64,000 bases of DNA from Cupriavidus oxalaticus (GCF_016894385.1 NZ_CP069812.1:682001-746000), one strand, 5' to 3'. Shown: positions 9,797-18,528, numbered from the stretch's first letter. The notes: generated from the sequence alone by a model not told the origin. Numbers and translations: made by a program.

Positions 9797-10791
9797 GCGT
9801 CCACCTTGATGTCGCGCGCCTTGATCAGCGTTGCCCAGCGCGTTGCCTCGGCCTGCAGCAGCTGGTCGAACTGCCTGGCGTCGAGCGCGAGGATTTCCGC
9901 ATCCAGTGCCGCCAGCCGGTTGCGCACGTCGGCGGTGCCCATCGCCGCCTGCAGCGCGGCGCCAAGGTAGTCGACGATGGCCGGCGCCGTGCGTGCGTGG
10001 ACGGCAAGGCCATACCAGGACTGCACCAGCGCGTCCGGGTAGCCCGCCTCGGCGATGGTCGGGACCTCCGGCAGCGAGCGCGTGCGCCGTGTGGCATTGA
10101 CGGCGAGCGGCCGCACGCGTTTCGACTGGATCAGCGGCAGCACCAGGTTCTGCGACACCAGCGCGAACTGCAGCTGCCCGCGCCCAAGGTCCGGCACCGA
10201 TGGCGGCTGGCCCTTGTAGCCGACGTTGGTCACGCGCACGCCGGTGGCCTCGAAAAACAGCTCCTGCGCCAGGTGCAGCGAGCTGCCGGCGCCCGGCACC
10301 GGCACGTTGACCGCGCCGGGCCGCGCCCTGGCCCACGCCGCGAACTCCTTCAGCGTCTTCACGGGCACGTCGTTGTGCACCACGAACACCGACGGCACCG
10401 CGGCCACCGCGCCAATGGCGCGGAAATTCTGCACGCGGATGCCGGAGTCGGGGTAGAGCGTCTGCGCCACCGCCAGCACCGGCGTGACGCCGAGCAGCGT
10501 GTAGCCGTCCGCCGGCGCGCGGCTGGCGGATTCGATGCCGATGCGGCCATCGGCACCGGGCTTGTTCTCCACGACCACGCGCTGCGGCAGGTCGAGCGAC
10601 ATGCGGTCGAGCGCGGCGCGCAGGGTGACGTCGACCACGCCGCCCGCCGGGTAAGGGATGACGGCGCGCAGCGGCCGCTCGGGGAAGTTGCCCGGGCCGG
10701 TGCCGGCGCGCGCCAGCGCCGGCAACAGGCCGGGCGCGGCCATCATCAGGGCGGTGTGGAACGCGGTCCTTCCGAATGCTCGGCGGTCCAT
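9793..10791 (-). CDS. Bug/TctC-family periplasmic solute-binding protein
   Basis: A 332-residue Bug protein. The N-terminus carries DRRAFGR followed by a hydrophobic stretch ending at LARAG, a signal peptide that could use the twin-arginine route, although the Tat motif is imperfect. The mature part opens FPERPLRAVIPYPAGG and has VVENKPGADGRIG, as in the family. The ATG at 10791 has GGAG close upstream. No membrane TctA/TctB genes are nearby. The gene lies 41 bp after the flavin oxidoreductase gene and overlaps the CoA transferase start, which places its ligand in the same acyl-CoA pathway. Confidence 0.9.
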   Translation of the reverse strand: MDRRAFGRTAFHTALMMAAPGLLPALARAGTGPGNFPERPLRAVIPYPAGGVVDVTLRAALDRMSLDLPQRVVVENKPGADGRIGIESASRAPADGYTLLGVTPVLAVAQTLYPDSGIRVQNFRAIGAVAAVPSVFVVHNDVPVKTLKEFAAWARARPGAVNVPVPGAGSSLHLAQELFFEATGVRVTNVGYKGQPPSVPDLGRGQLQFALVSQNLVLPLIQSKRVRPLAVNATRRTRSLPEVPTIAEAGYPDALVQSWYGLAVHARTAPAIVDYLGAALQAAMGTADVRNRLAALDAEILALDARQFDQLLQAEATRWATLIKARDIKVDA

Positions 10792-10832
10792 GCTGTCTCC
10801 TTCGTTCTTGTATCGGTGTTGGTGCCTGCCGG

Positions 10833-11945
10833 TCAGTCCGGCAGGTAAGGGCGCAGGCATTCGAGCGACTGGCGCGTCTGCCGCACCAGCCGGTCCATGA
10901 TCCGCGCCACGGGCTCGACTTCCTTCACCCAGGCCACGCTCTGGCCGGCCGCCTCGTACATCAGCGGCGCGATCTCGTGCTCTTCCACCGCTGCCAGCAG
11001 GCGGCCGGTCAGGGCCTGCTGGTAGGGCATGTCGAGCGGCGCCGGGGCATCGGCTGCCGCCCATGCGTCGGAGAAGGCGCTGCGCACCACGCGGCAGGGC
11101 TTGCCGCTGTGCGCGCGCGTGATCACCGTGTCTTCGCTGCCCGCGGCCAGCAGCCGCTCGGTCAGCGCGGCCGGCAGCCGGTGCTCGGCGCTGCCCAGCC
11201 ACACGGTGCCGAGCCATGCGCCCTGCGCCCCCATCGCCAGCGCCGCGGCAATCTGGCTGCCCTCGCCGATGCCGCCGGCGGCGAGCACCGGGCGCCCCTC
11301 GGCGGCCGCGATGATCTGCGGCACCAGCGTGAAGGTGCCGATCGCGCCGGTATGCCCGCCGGCGTCGTAGCCCTGGGCGACCAGCACATCGACGCCGGCC
11401 GCGATGGCCTTGCGCGCATGCTTGACGGCGCCGACCAGCGCCATGGTGGTCTTGCCGGCACGGCGCACCCTGGCGATGGTGTCGGCCGGCGTGCCGACCC
11501 CGGCGGCGAACACCTCCACTTCGCTCTGCGCCACGGCGGCGACCTGTTCCTCGAACAAGGCCTGCGAGCGCACGTACTGCGAGAAGAAGTTGCCCGCCGT
11601 GGCCGGCGGCACGGCGAAGCGCTCGAACAGGCCGTCGACGAAGCGGCGATGTCCTTCAGGAATCGCGGCGCTCACATCCTCGGGGGTGGAGACGCCCGGC
11701 AGCGCGGTGGGCAGCAGCAGGTCCACGCCGACCGGCACGTCCGGGCACAGCGCGCGCAGGTCGCGCAGCTTCTGCGCCAGCTCGTTGGGGCCATCGCGTG
11801 CGGCGGCATACACGCCGAGCCCGCCGGCATTGGAAATGGCCGCGGCGACTTCGATGCTGTGCGCCAGCCCGAACACCGGGTAGCGGATGCCCAGCCGGCG
11901 GCACAGCGCGTTGGCGAGGCTCTGGTCAGAAGTGCTTGCCATCAT
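10833..11945 (-). CDS. NAD(P)H-dependent flavin oxidoreductase / nitronate monooxygenase family
   Basis: A 370-residue TIM-barrel FMN enzyme of the nitronate monooxygenase (2-nitropropane dioxygenase-like) family. The VLVAQGYDAGGHTG segment with His198 and the PVLAAGGIGEGSQIAAALAMGAQGAWLGT phosphate-binding region (split here as seen in the family) are diagnostic. The first of two adjacent ATGs (11945) overlaps the TGA of the upstream acyl-CoA dehydrogenase as ATGA, so translation is probably coupled. Members include true nitronate monooxygenases and enoyl reductase-like enzymes. Sitting inside an acyl-CoA operon, it more likely acts on an unsaturated or nitro acyl intermediate than in general detoxification; that choice is inference. 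Confidence 0.85.
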   Translation of the reverse strand: MMASTSDQSLANALCRRLGIRYPVFGLAHSIEVAAAISNAGGLGVYAAARDGPNELAQKLRDLRALCPDVPVGVDLLLPTALPGVSTPEDVSAAIPEGHRRFVDGLFERFAVPPATAGNFFSQYVRSQALFEEQVAAVAQSEVEVFAAGVGTPADTIARVRRAGKTTMALVGAVKHARKAIAAGVDVLVAQGYDAGGHTGAIGTFTLVPQIIAAAEGRPVLAAGGIGEGSQIAAALAMGAQGAWLGTVWLGSAEHRLPAALTERLLAAGSEDTVITRAHSGKPCRVVRSAFSDAWAAADAPAPLDMPYQQALTGRLLAAVEEHEIAPLMYEAAGQSVAWVKEVEPVARIMDRLVRQTRQSLECLRPYLPD

Positions 11946-13171
11946 TGTGCTCCGAACAGGTCCGGCTCGAAATCGAGGCAGGGGTGTTGCGGCATTGCCG
12001 AGGCGGTCTTCATCACGTGCCGGCCGATCAGGTTCTTGTGGACCTCGCTGGTGCCTTCGCCGATCTGGTTCATCTTGGCGTCGCGCAGGAAGCGCTCGAT
12101 CGGATACGCATTCAGGTAGCCGTTGCCGCCCAGCAGTTGCGCGCAGTCCACCACCACGCGCATGCACAGGTCGGTGCTGTGCATCTTGGCGATCGAGGCG
12201 TGGATCGAAGTCTCAGGGTCCTTGCGGTCGTAGCGCTGCGCCGAGCTGTAGACCAGGCAGCGCGCGGCTTCGATGCGCGCCGCCATGTCGGCCAGCATCC
12301 ACTGGATGCCCTGGTGCTCGCCCACCGCCTTGCCCGATACCTGCCGGTGCCCGGCGTATTGCGCGGCAATCTGCAGCGCGCCGCTCATCCGCCCCAGCGC
12401 GATCGCGGCATGGCCGATGCGAGCGCGCACCAGCGTGTCCTGCGCCAGCGCCATGCCCTGTCCCTCTTCGCCGAGGCGATGCGAGACCGGCACGAACACA
12501 TCGTCGAGCCGGACCTCGGCGATCGGCACGCCGTGCCAGCCGAGCTTGGGAATGACCGGCGAGACGCCCAGTCCTTCGGCATCGCGCGGCACCAGGAACG
12601 CCGTCAGTCCCTTGCTGCCGCCGGGACCGTCGGCCAGCGATGCCACCACGACAAACATATCGGCCACGTTGGCGCGGGTGATGAACTTCTTTACACCTAT
12701 GAGCCGATAGCCGCCGGGGTGCCGGCTGGCGACGGTGCGCAGCCGCGCCAGGTCCGATCCCGCGCCGGGCTCGGTCAGCGCGAAGGCGGACTGCTTGCTG
12801 CCACTGGCCAGCAGCGGCACTGTCTGTGCGCGAAGCTCCGCGGAACCGCCCGCGACGATCGGGCGCGACGACAGGTCGGTGCCGGTGACGAGCGATGCCG
12901 CCGTGCTGCACGTCCGCGCGATCTCTTCGATGATCCTGACGCGCAGCAGCATCGAGGCCTCGGTGCCGCCGAGCGCGGCGGGAAATGCCGTGGCGATGAC
13001 GCCGCTTTCCGCCAGCGTGCGGAAGGTGTCCCAGGCGAACTCGTCGTTGCGGTTCGCTGCATTGGCCCGGGGGCCGATGGTGTCCCGGACCAGTGCCTGG
13101 ACACGGGCCAGCATGTCGTTCTCCGCCGCGTCGAGCGGCGCCAGCGGATGGTGTTCGGCGGAAAGGGGCAT
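11942..13171 (-). CDS. acyl-CoA dehydrogenase
   Basis: A 409-residue FAD enzyme that introduces an alpha,beta double bond into an acyl-CoA. It shows the FALTEPGAGSD flavin and substrate motif (134-140), the KKFITRANVADMFVVVA beta domain, and the C-terminal GEGTSEV motif with Glu372 in the place of the catalytic base of the short/medium-chain group. ATG 13171 has AAGGAG upstream. First gene of a four-gene minus-strand unit (dehydrogenase, flavin oxidoreductase, Bug protein, CoA transferase) divergent from a LysR gene. Chain length and substrate cannot be predicted from sequence. Confidence 0.92.
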   Translation of the reverse strand: MPLSAEHHPLAPLDAAENDMLARVQALVRDTIGPRANAANRNDEFAWDTFRTLAESGVIATAFPAALGGTEASMLLRVRIIEEIARTCSTAASLVTGTDLSSRPIVAGGSAELRAQTVPLLASGSKQSAFALTEPGAGSDLARLRTVASRHPGGYRLIGVKKFITRANVADMFVVVASLADGPGGSKGLTAFLVPRDAEGLGVSPVIPKLGWHGVPIAEVRLDDVFVPVSHRLGEEGQGMALAQDTLVRARIGHAAIALGRMSGALQIAAQYAGHRQVSGKAVGEHQGIQWMLADMAARIEAARCLVYSSAQRYDRKDPETSIHASIAKMHSTDLCMRVVVDCAQLLGGNGYLNAYPIERFLRDAKMNQIGEGTSEVHKNLIGRHVMKTASAMPQHPCLDFEPDLFGAQ

Positions 13172-13234
13172 GGGCGGGGTCTCCTTGGTGGTTGCTTGAT
13201 GGTTGCTTGGTGGGCGGGTGCGATTGCCTCTAAC

Positions 13235-13298
13235 GATAGAGAGGCGGTATCCTCGGATCAATGCCGCCATAAGAAAGCAGATATCTCCACAGGAGATA
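13235..13298. promoter_or_regulatory. two dyads in the divergent LysR / acyl-CoA dehydrogenase gap, candidate operators
   Basis: The first dyad is GATA (13235-13238), 9 bp, TATC (13248-13251). The second is TATCTCC (13282-13288), ACA, GGAGATA (13292-13298), ending 12 bp before the LysR ATG. Both share GATA/TATC half-sites and lie between divergent starts (13171 and 13311), as LysR sites usually do. The second also carries the GGAG that may serve as a ribosome binding site, so its symmetry may be partly accidental. Confidence 0.5.
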
Positions 13299-13310
13299 GC
13301 AGGAGGGAAT

Positions 13311-14270
13311 ATGCAAACGGATGCGGGGCACGACCTGACGCTCAAGGCGCTGGCCACCTTCGTCGCCGTGGCGCGCACTGGCAGCGTCTCGGGCGCGGCG
13401 GCGCAGCTTGGCCTGGCGCAGTCGGCAATCAGCCGGCAGGTCGCGGAACTGGAGAAGATGTTCGGCGGCCCGCTGTTCTACCGCACGGGGCGCGGCGTGC
13501 GCCCGACCACGCTGGCCGCGCAGGTGCTGGCCGATGCCGAGCCGCTGCTGGACGGTGCCAGGCGGCTGGTCGAGTCGGCGCGCGGCCGCGCCGGCAATGT
13601 CAGCGGCATGGTCACGCTGGGTCTGGTGCCGGCGGTGGCGCCGCTGCTGTCGAGCCGGCTCTACGGCGCCGTGCAGGAGCGGCTGCCCGCGGTGAAGCTG
13701 CGCATCGTGGAAGGCTACAGCGGCGAGATCGAGACGCGGCTGACCCAGGGCAGCATCGACCTCGCCGTGCTGAACCGCTATCGTGCCGAAGGCCGCAACA
13801 GCTACCGCCGGCTGCTCGATACGCCGCTGATGCTGGTCGGCCGGCGCGAGACCTTGCAGGCCCACTGGCGCGGTGCGGGCGGCAGGCCGGCGTCGATGCT
13901 GCTGCGCCAGCTCGGCGGCGTGCCGCTGGTGCTGCCGGTGCCGCCCAACGCCATCCGCAACCTGCTGGAAGAGGCTGCGGCCGCGCACCGCATCGCCCTC
14001 GATGTCTGCATGGAAGCCAGCTCATCGGTGGTCATCAAGCGCATCCTGTCCGACCATGCCGCGTTTTCCGTGCTGCCGTACCACGCGGTGGCGGCCGAGT
14101 TGGAGAGCGGGGAGTATGACGCCGTGCCTTTGGCGGACCGCGCCATGCGGCAGAGCGTGGTGCTGGCAACCAGCAGCCAGCGCCCGTTCACCGCCGCGGC
14201 GCGGCAGGTGGCGCAGATGATCCCCAGGCTTGCCGAGGCGCTGATCGGCGAGGGGAAGTGGCGGCGGTGA
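13311..14270 (+). CDS. LysR-family transcriptional regulator of the acyl-CoA operon
   Basis: A 319-residue LysR protein. The helix-turn-helix is at about 12-65 (TFVAVARTGSVSGAAAQLGLAQSAISRQ), followed by an effector-binding domain opening at GMVTLGLVPAVAPLLS. The ATG at 13311 was chosen because GGAGGGAAT lies just upstream; an earlier in-frame start would extend into the operator region. It diverges from the acyl-CoA dehydrogenase operon, so it is its likely regulator, probably responding to the acid or its CoA ester. It ends 6 bp from the convergent MFS gene. Confidence 0.87.
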   Translation: MQTDAGHDLTLKALATFVAVARTGSVSGAAAQLGLAQSAISRQVAELEKMFGGPLFYRTGRGVRPTTLAAQVLADAEPLLDGARRLVESARGRAGNVSGMVTLGLVPAVAPLLSSRLYGAVQERLPAVKLRIVEGYSGEIETRLTQGSIDLAVLNRYRAEGRNSYRRLLDTPLMLVGRRETLQAHWRGAGGRPASMLLRQLGGVPLVLPVPPNAIRNLLEEAAAAHRIALDVCMEASSSVVIKRILSDHAAFSVLPYHAVAAELESGEYDAVPLADRAMRQSVVLATSSQRPFTAAARQVAQMIPRLAEALIGEGKWRR

Positions 14271-14276
14271 CGGCGC

Positions 14277-15623
14277 TCAGCGGCGCTCTGCGCTATCTGC
14301 CCGCTCCAGCAACCGTGCCGGCAGCGCCAGCAGCAACGCCACGGCACCCACCGCCAGCAGCGCGGCAAGCAGGTCGAACGCCAGGTACAGGTCGCCGGTT
14401 CGGGTCTTGATCGCGCCTACCGCGATCGGGCTGAGCAAGGCCGCCACGCCGCCCAGGCTGCTGATCAGCGCGATGCCGGCGGGTGCCTGCCGGCCGCCCA
14501 GGTATGCCGGCGGAATCGTCCAGAACACCGGCAGCGCGGCCAGGCACGCGGCGGCGCCGACCGTCATGCACGCCACCGCGGGCGCCAGTTCGCCGCGCGT
14601 GAGGCCCATCAGCAGGAAGCTGGCGGCGGCAACCAGCAGGCAGCCCGCCACGTGCCAGCGCCGTTCCAGCCGGCGGTCGGAACTGCGCGCGAGCAGGTAC
14701 ATCGTCAGCAGGCCGAGCACATAGGGCAGCGTGGAGATCCAGCCGATGCGCGCCACGTGCGCCTCGCCGAAGCCCTGGATCAGCGTCGGCATCCAGTAGG
14801 CGATGGTATTGGTGCAGGCATAGATCGACAGGAAGGCCAGGCCGATGACATAGATGCGTGGATCCTTGAGCAGCGCCAGGATGCCGCCGTGCCGGCGCGC
14901 GTGGACCTCCTTGCCGAGGTCGCTTGCGAGCATGGCCTTTTCCGCCGGCGTGAGCCACTTTGCCTGCGCGGGGCCGTCGTCGTCGAGGCAGTGCCAGGCA
15001 ACCAGGCCCAGCACCATCGCGGGAAGGCCTTCCACCACGAACAGCGCCTGCCAGTCGCGCAGCCCCAGCCAACCGCCCAGGTGCAGCATGATCGCTGCCG
15101 CCAGCGGACCGCTGTTCATCCCGGCGAAGGCGCCCGACATCAGGAACAGCGACGTGATCCGTCCGCGGCGCTGCGCGGGGAACCAGTAGGTCAGGTACAG
15201 GATGACGCCCGGGAAGAAGCCGGCCTCGGCCACGCCCAGCAGGAAGCGCGCGGCGTAGAGCGCCTCGGGCGAATTGACCTGGCTGGTGGCGACGGTCGCC
15301 AGGCCCCACAGCAGCAGGATGCGCGTGATGGTCCGGCGCGCGCCGGTCTTCTGCATATAAAGGTTGCTGGGCACCTCGAACAGGATGTACCCGGCGAAGA
15401 AGGCCGCCGCGCCGATGCCATAGGCCGCATCCGAGAGGCCCAGGTCGCTGGCCATGCGCAGCTTGGCGAACGAGATGTTGATGCGGTCGATCGTGTTCAG
15501 CACATAGGCCGCGAACAGGAACGGCAGCAGCCGCCAGGTGATCTTGCGGTAGAGGGCGGCAAGCGAGCCGGCATCCTGCGGTGGCGCCGAGGAAATGGCA
15601 GAGGCGGGGGCGAGTGGTTGCAC
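14277..15623 (-). CDS. MFS transporter, anion:cation symporter family
   Basis: A 448-residue twelve-segment carrier with the signature of the ACS family: TIDRINISFAKLRMASDLGLSD at the first segment, RFLLGVAEAGFFPGVILYLTYWFP around segments four and five, and a GRQAPAG loop. Family members import organic anions such as hydroxy-acids, tartrate and aromatic acids. The GTG at 15623 is chosen as start because AGGAG sits 6 bp upstream (15630-15634); a longer reading would run into the REP-like palindrome at 15653. It is the last gene of the minus-strand BKACE unit, so it probably imports that pathway's substrate. Confidence 0.87.
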   Translation of the reverse strand: MQPLAPASAISSAPPQDAGSLAALYRKITWRLLPFLFAAYVLNTIDRINISFAKLRMASDLGLSDAAYGIGAAAFFAGYILFEVPSNLYMQKTGARRTITRILLLWGLATVATSQVNSPEALYAARFLLGVAEAGFFPGVILYLTYWFPAQRRGRITSLFLMSGAFAGMNSGPLAAAIMLHLGGWLGLRDWQALFVVEGLPAMVLGLVAWHCLDDDGPAQAKWLTPAEKAMLASDLGKEVHARRHGGILALLKDPRIYVIGLAFLSIYACTNTIAYWMPTLIQGFGEAHVARIGWISTLPYVLGLLTMYLLARSSDRRLERRWHVAGCLLVAAASFLLMGLTRGELAPAVACMTVGAAACLAALPVFWTIPPAYLGGRQAPAGIALISSLGGVAALLSPIAVGAIKTRTGDLYLAFDLLAALLAVGAVALLLALPARLLERADSAERR

Positions 15624-15652
15624 TACGTACTCCTGGGCGTTGCGAGTGTTGT

Positions 15653-15682
15653 CTCCCCTCTCCCGCAAGCGGGAGAGGGGAG
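15653..15682. repeat. REP-like palindrome, copy 2
   Basis: CTCCCCTCTCCCGC, AA centre, GCGGGAGAGGGGAG: a near-perfect stem in the short gap between the carboxymuconolactone decarboxylase-like gene and the MFS gene. Inside a transcription unit such a stem can act as a processing or stabilising hairpin. Confidence 0.8.
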
Positions 15683-15698
15683 AAAAGCCGGTGGTGGG

Positions 15699-16451
15699 TC
15701 AGGCTGCGTCTTCCCGCATGGCATGCTCCAGCATCGGCACCGCGAGTTCGCACGCTTCGATGCCTTGCAGGCTGACGATCTTCAGCACCGCCAGGATCTG
15801 CGCGCGCGTGGCGCCGAGGCGCAGCGCGGCTTCGATATGCCGCTGGGTGCCGTGGCCGTACATGTGGGTGATCGCGGCATCGCCGGCGATGCAGAGGAAT
15901 TCGATCCACAGCGGCGGCAGGATGTTGTCTGTCCACAGGCCGAAGCCCATCGCCAGGAATTTCTCCAGGTACTGCGGATCCCAGCGGTACAGCGTTTCCC
16001 ACAGCGGGTTGAACATGCCGTTGGCACGCACCGCGTCGCACACCGGCGTCGCGCCTGGCGTAACGGACGCAACGGCGGGCTCATCCGGAATGCCCGCGCG
16101 CGCCAGTTCCTCGGCCAGCGCCGGCACGCCGACCGCGCAGGCATGGATGCCGACTACGCTGGCCAGCTTGAAGACTTCCAGGATCTCGGCGCGCGTGGCG
16201 CCCAGCCGGATGGCCTCGCGCACGTGGCGCGATACGCCCGGCCTGTACAGGTGCGTGGCGGTGACGTCGAGATTCAGGCGGATCAGCGCGACCAGCTTGG
16301 GGTCGAGCACGCCTTCGGCCTGCGCATCGCGCGCCAGCGCGACCCAGCTGGCAATCCACGTGGGATCCCATTCGGTCAGTGGATCGAGTTCGCTGCCGAG
16401 CGCGCCGGTGTCGCGCAGCGCCCTGTAGTGGGGAAAGAGGTTGTGTTGCAT
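15699..16451 (-). CDS. carboxymuconolactone decarboxylase-like protein with two tandem domains
   Basis: A 250-residue protein made of two copies of the all-helical AhpD/CMD fold. Repeat one contains RHVREAIRLGATRAEILEVFKLASVVGIHAC and repeat two the matching RHIEAALRLGATRAQILAVLKIVSLQGIEAC (each listed without the intervening residues), so the internal duplication is plain by eye. A CxxC redox pair typical of AhpD is not visible in either repeat, which argues against peroxidase function. The role is not established: members of this branch appear in many catabolic operons. It lies between the SDR and MFS genes of the BKACE unit. The gap upstream carries a short GGATCT repeat. Confidence 0.85.
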   Translation of the reverse strand: MQHNLFPHYRALRDTGALGSELDPLTEWDPTWIASWVALARDAQAEGVLDPKLVALIRLNLDVTATHLYRPGVSRHVREAIRLGATRAEILEVFKLASVVGIHACAVGVPALAEELARAGIPDEPAVASVTPGATPVCDAVRANGMFNPLWETLYRWDPQYLEKFLAMGFGLWTDNILPPLWIEFLCIAGDAAITHMYGHGTQRHIEAALRLGATRAQILAVLKIVSLQGIEACELAVPMLEHAMREDAA

Positions 16452-16460
16452 GGCTGTCCT

Positions 16461-16480
16461 GGATCTGGATCTGGATCTGG
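16461..16480. repeat. GGATCT hexanucleotide repeated just over three times
   Basis: Three tandem GGATCT units plus GG lie in the 36-bp gap between the SDR stop and the decarboxylase-like start, in the region where a ribosome binding site would be. A change in copy number would alter that spacing. Confidence 0.75.
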
Positions 16481-16487
16481 GGCCGGC

Positions 16488-17312
16488 TCAGATGGCAGAG
16501 CCGCCGTTGGGGCTGATGACCTGGCCGACCAGGTAGTGCTCGTCGCTGGCGAGGTGCAGCACGGTGGCGGCGTATTCCTCGACGGTGCCGAAGCGGCCCG
16601 CCGGACAGCTTTGCCAGAGCCGGTTGCGGCCGTCCTCGCCGATCTTTTCCAGGTATTCGTTGAAGGCGGGCGTGGCGACACCGCCGGGCGCCATCGCGTT
16701 GACGTAGATGTTGGCGCCCGCCACTTCCAGTGCCACGGAGCGGGTGAAGGCAACCACCGCGCCCTTGGTGGCGCTGTAGTGCGGGCTGTGCGCGCTGCGC
16801 GACGAGATCCCGGCGATCGAGGCGATATTGACGATGCGGCCGTAGCGCTGCGGCTGCATCAGCCGCAGCGCCTCGCGGGTGCAGTAGAAGGTGCCGTGCA
16901 CGTTCACGCCCCAGTAGCGCAGCCATTCTTCGTCGGTAATCTCGCTGGTGAAGCCGAGCGAGTCGCGCGGCACCGGCGTCTGCAGGTACGCATAGAGCCG
17001 GTTGCGGCGCTCGGTGTCCACCGGGCGGTTGGGCGTCAGCGCGGCGTTGTTGACGAGGACATGCACGGTGCCGAAGGTCTCGCGCGCCTGCGCGAACATG
17101 CCGGCCACTTGCTGGCTCGACGATACGTCGCACACGACGGACAGGCAGCGGCGGCCTTCGGCGAGGACCGCCTCGCGCGCGGCTGCCAGCGCTTCAGGGT
17201 CGATGTCGCAGATCACCAGGTCGGCGCCGGCGCGCGCCAGCGCCACGGCGATGCCCTGGCCCAGGCCGGGGCCGACGCCGGTTACCACGGCGATCTTGTC
17301 GGTCAGTTTCAT
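16488..17312 (-). CDS. short-chain dehydrogenase/reductase
   Basis: A 274-residue SDR with the TGVGPGLGQG dinucleotide motif (11-20), the LVNNAAL stretch (86-92), Ser165 and the YSATK active site with Tyr179 and Lys183. Acidic Asp36 at the end of strand two suggests NAD+ rather than NADP+. ATG 17312 starts right at the Rossmann strand; the ribosome binding site is weak. It overlaps no neighbour and is 86 bp downstream of the BKACE gene. An NAD-dependent oxidation of a beta-hydroxy acid to the beta-keto acid that BKACE cleaves would mirror the carnitine dehydrogenase/BKACE pair; this is inferred. Confidence 0.88.
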   Translation of the reverse strand: MKLTDKIAVVTGVGPGLGQGIAVALARAGADLVICDIDPEALAAAREAVLAEGRRCLSVVCDVSSSQQVAGMFAQARETFGTVHVLVNNAALTPNRPVDTERRNRLYAYLQTPVPRDSLGFTSEITDEEWLRYWGVNVHGTFYCTREALRLMQPQRYGRIVNIASIAGISSRSAHSPHYSATKGAVVAFTRSVALEVAGANIYVNAMAPGGVATPAFNEYLEKIGEDGRNRLWQSCPAGRFGTVEEYAATVLHLASDEHYLVGQVISPNGGSAI

Positions 17313-17398
17313 GATCGGTTGCTGCAAGAAGGGCTGTATTCGGAAGCCAACGGCACGCGCGGCCAAGGCAACGCGCATGCCGTGGTGGATGGCTGCAC

Positions 17399-18454
17399 TC
17401 AGACGCTGCCCGGCACCGTGAAGCCGCGCTGCCCCGGCTTGCGGTTCGGCGCCATGCCGAGCTGGCGGATGGTCTCGTCCGCGCTGTCGTACCACTCGTC
17501 GATCTTGTAGATGCGGCGCGCTTCCTTGCCGTTGGCGACGTCGCGGCCGAGCTCGCGCGCCAGGCGCACGGTCTGCTCGATCTGCTGCACCGAGGTCATG
17601 CGCTCACCCTTGCGGCCCCACAGGTTGTCCTCGATGCCCACGCGCACATGCAGGCCCAGCGCGATCGCCATGGCGTTCATCGGCAGCACCGCGCGCATCG
17701 CGCTCTCGATGGTCAGCACCGCGCCGTCCGGCGTGCGGCGCGCGAACTCGATCATGTCGGCCGGATGCAGGCCCGCCGCGCCGCCGCCGATGGCGACGTA
17801 GTTCAGGATCAGCGGGCCGCGGTACTGGCCCTTGCGGATCAGGCGCTCGACCGTCTCCAGCTGCGCCACGTGGCCGAGCATGAAATGCGGCTGGATGCCG
17901 GCCTTGCCCAGGCGCTCCAGGTGCTCGATGAAGAACGACGGCTTGGAATCCACCACCATCTCGCTGTACGCCTTGAGGTACTCGGGCTTTTCGAGGATGG
18001 TGCCCTGCACGTCGTCGGCGGTCAGCATCTCGCAGATATTCATCTGGCTGGTGTTGATCGCGATCGTGACCTGGTCGGGCTTCGGGTCGAGTTCGGCCAG
18101 CATGTGGCGGGTGTCATAGTCCAGCCACTCGGCGGCCTTGCCTTCGCCTTCGGGCGCGAACGAGATCGAGCCGCCGACCTGCAGCACCATGTCGGGCACG
18201 GCTTCGCGCAGGCGCGCCAGCATCTCGTTGAACATCGACAGGCGCTTGGAGCCCTTGCCGTCCGACTCGCGCACATGCACGTGCAGCACGGTGGCGCCGG
18301 CGTTGTAGCAATCGACGGCCTTCTGGATCTGCGCATCCATGCTCACCGGGATGTCGTCCGAGTCGGAGGGCAGCCACTGCGGGCCGTAGGGCGCGACCTG
18401 GATCACCAGTTTTTCCTGGTTTTCGGGAAGCAGGCTGTCGTCGAGAAAATGCAT
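17399..18454 (-). CDS. beta-keto acid cleavage enzyme (BKACE, DUF849 family)
   Basis: A 351-residue TIM-barrel zinc enzyme of the BKACE family, which condenses a beta-keto acid with acetyl-CoA to give acetoacetate and a new CoA thioester. The VLHVHVRESDG motif supplies the zinc-binding His58 and His60, and the GGSISFAPEG, GHVAQLETVERL and VRVGIEDNLWG blocks are typical. ATG 18454 has AGGAG seven bases upstream. First gene of the minus-strand unit BKACE, SDR, double CMD-like protein and MFS carrier, divergent from an AraC gene. Known family substrates include 3-keto-5-aminohexanoate and dehydrocarnitine; the residues that would set specificity cannot be judged by eye. Confidence 0.9.
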   Translation of the reverse strand: MHFLDDSLLPENQEKLVIQVAPYGPQWLPSDSDDIPVSMDAQIQKAVDCYNAGATVLHVHVRESDGKGSKRLSMFNEMLARLREAVPDMVLQVGGSISFAPEGEGKAAEWLDYDTRHMLAELDPKPDQVTIAINTSQMNICEMLTADDVQGTILEKPEYLKAYSEMVVDSKPSFFIEHLERLGKAGIQPHFMLGHVAQLETVERLIRKGQYRGPLILNYVAIGGGAAGLHPADMIEFARRTPDGAVLTIESAMRAVLPMNAMAIALGLHVRVGIEDNLWGRKGERMTSVQQIEQTVRLARELGRDVANGKEARRIYKIDEWYDSADETIRQLGMAPNRKPGQRGFTVPGSV

Positions 18455-18528
18455 GGATGGTCTCCTGATGGTGAAGCCCTTTGCATGGGGCGGTGCAGCT
18501 ATTCTGGACGCCGGCCGCATGCTGCGTT

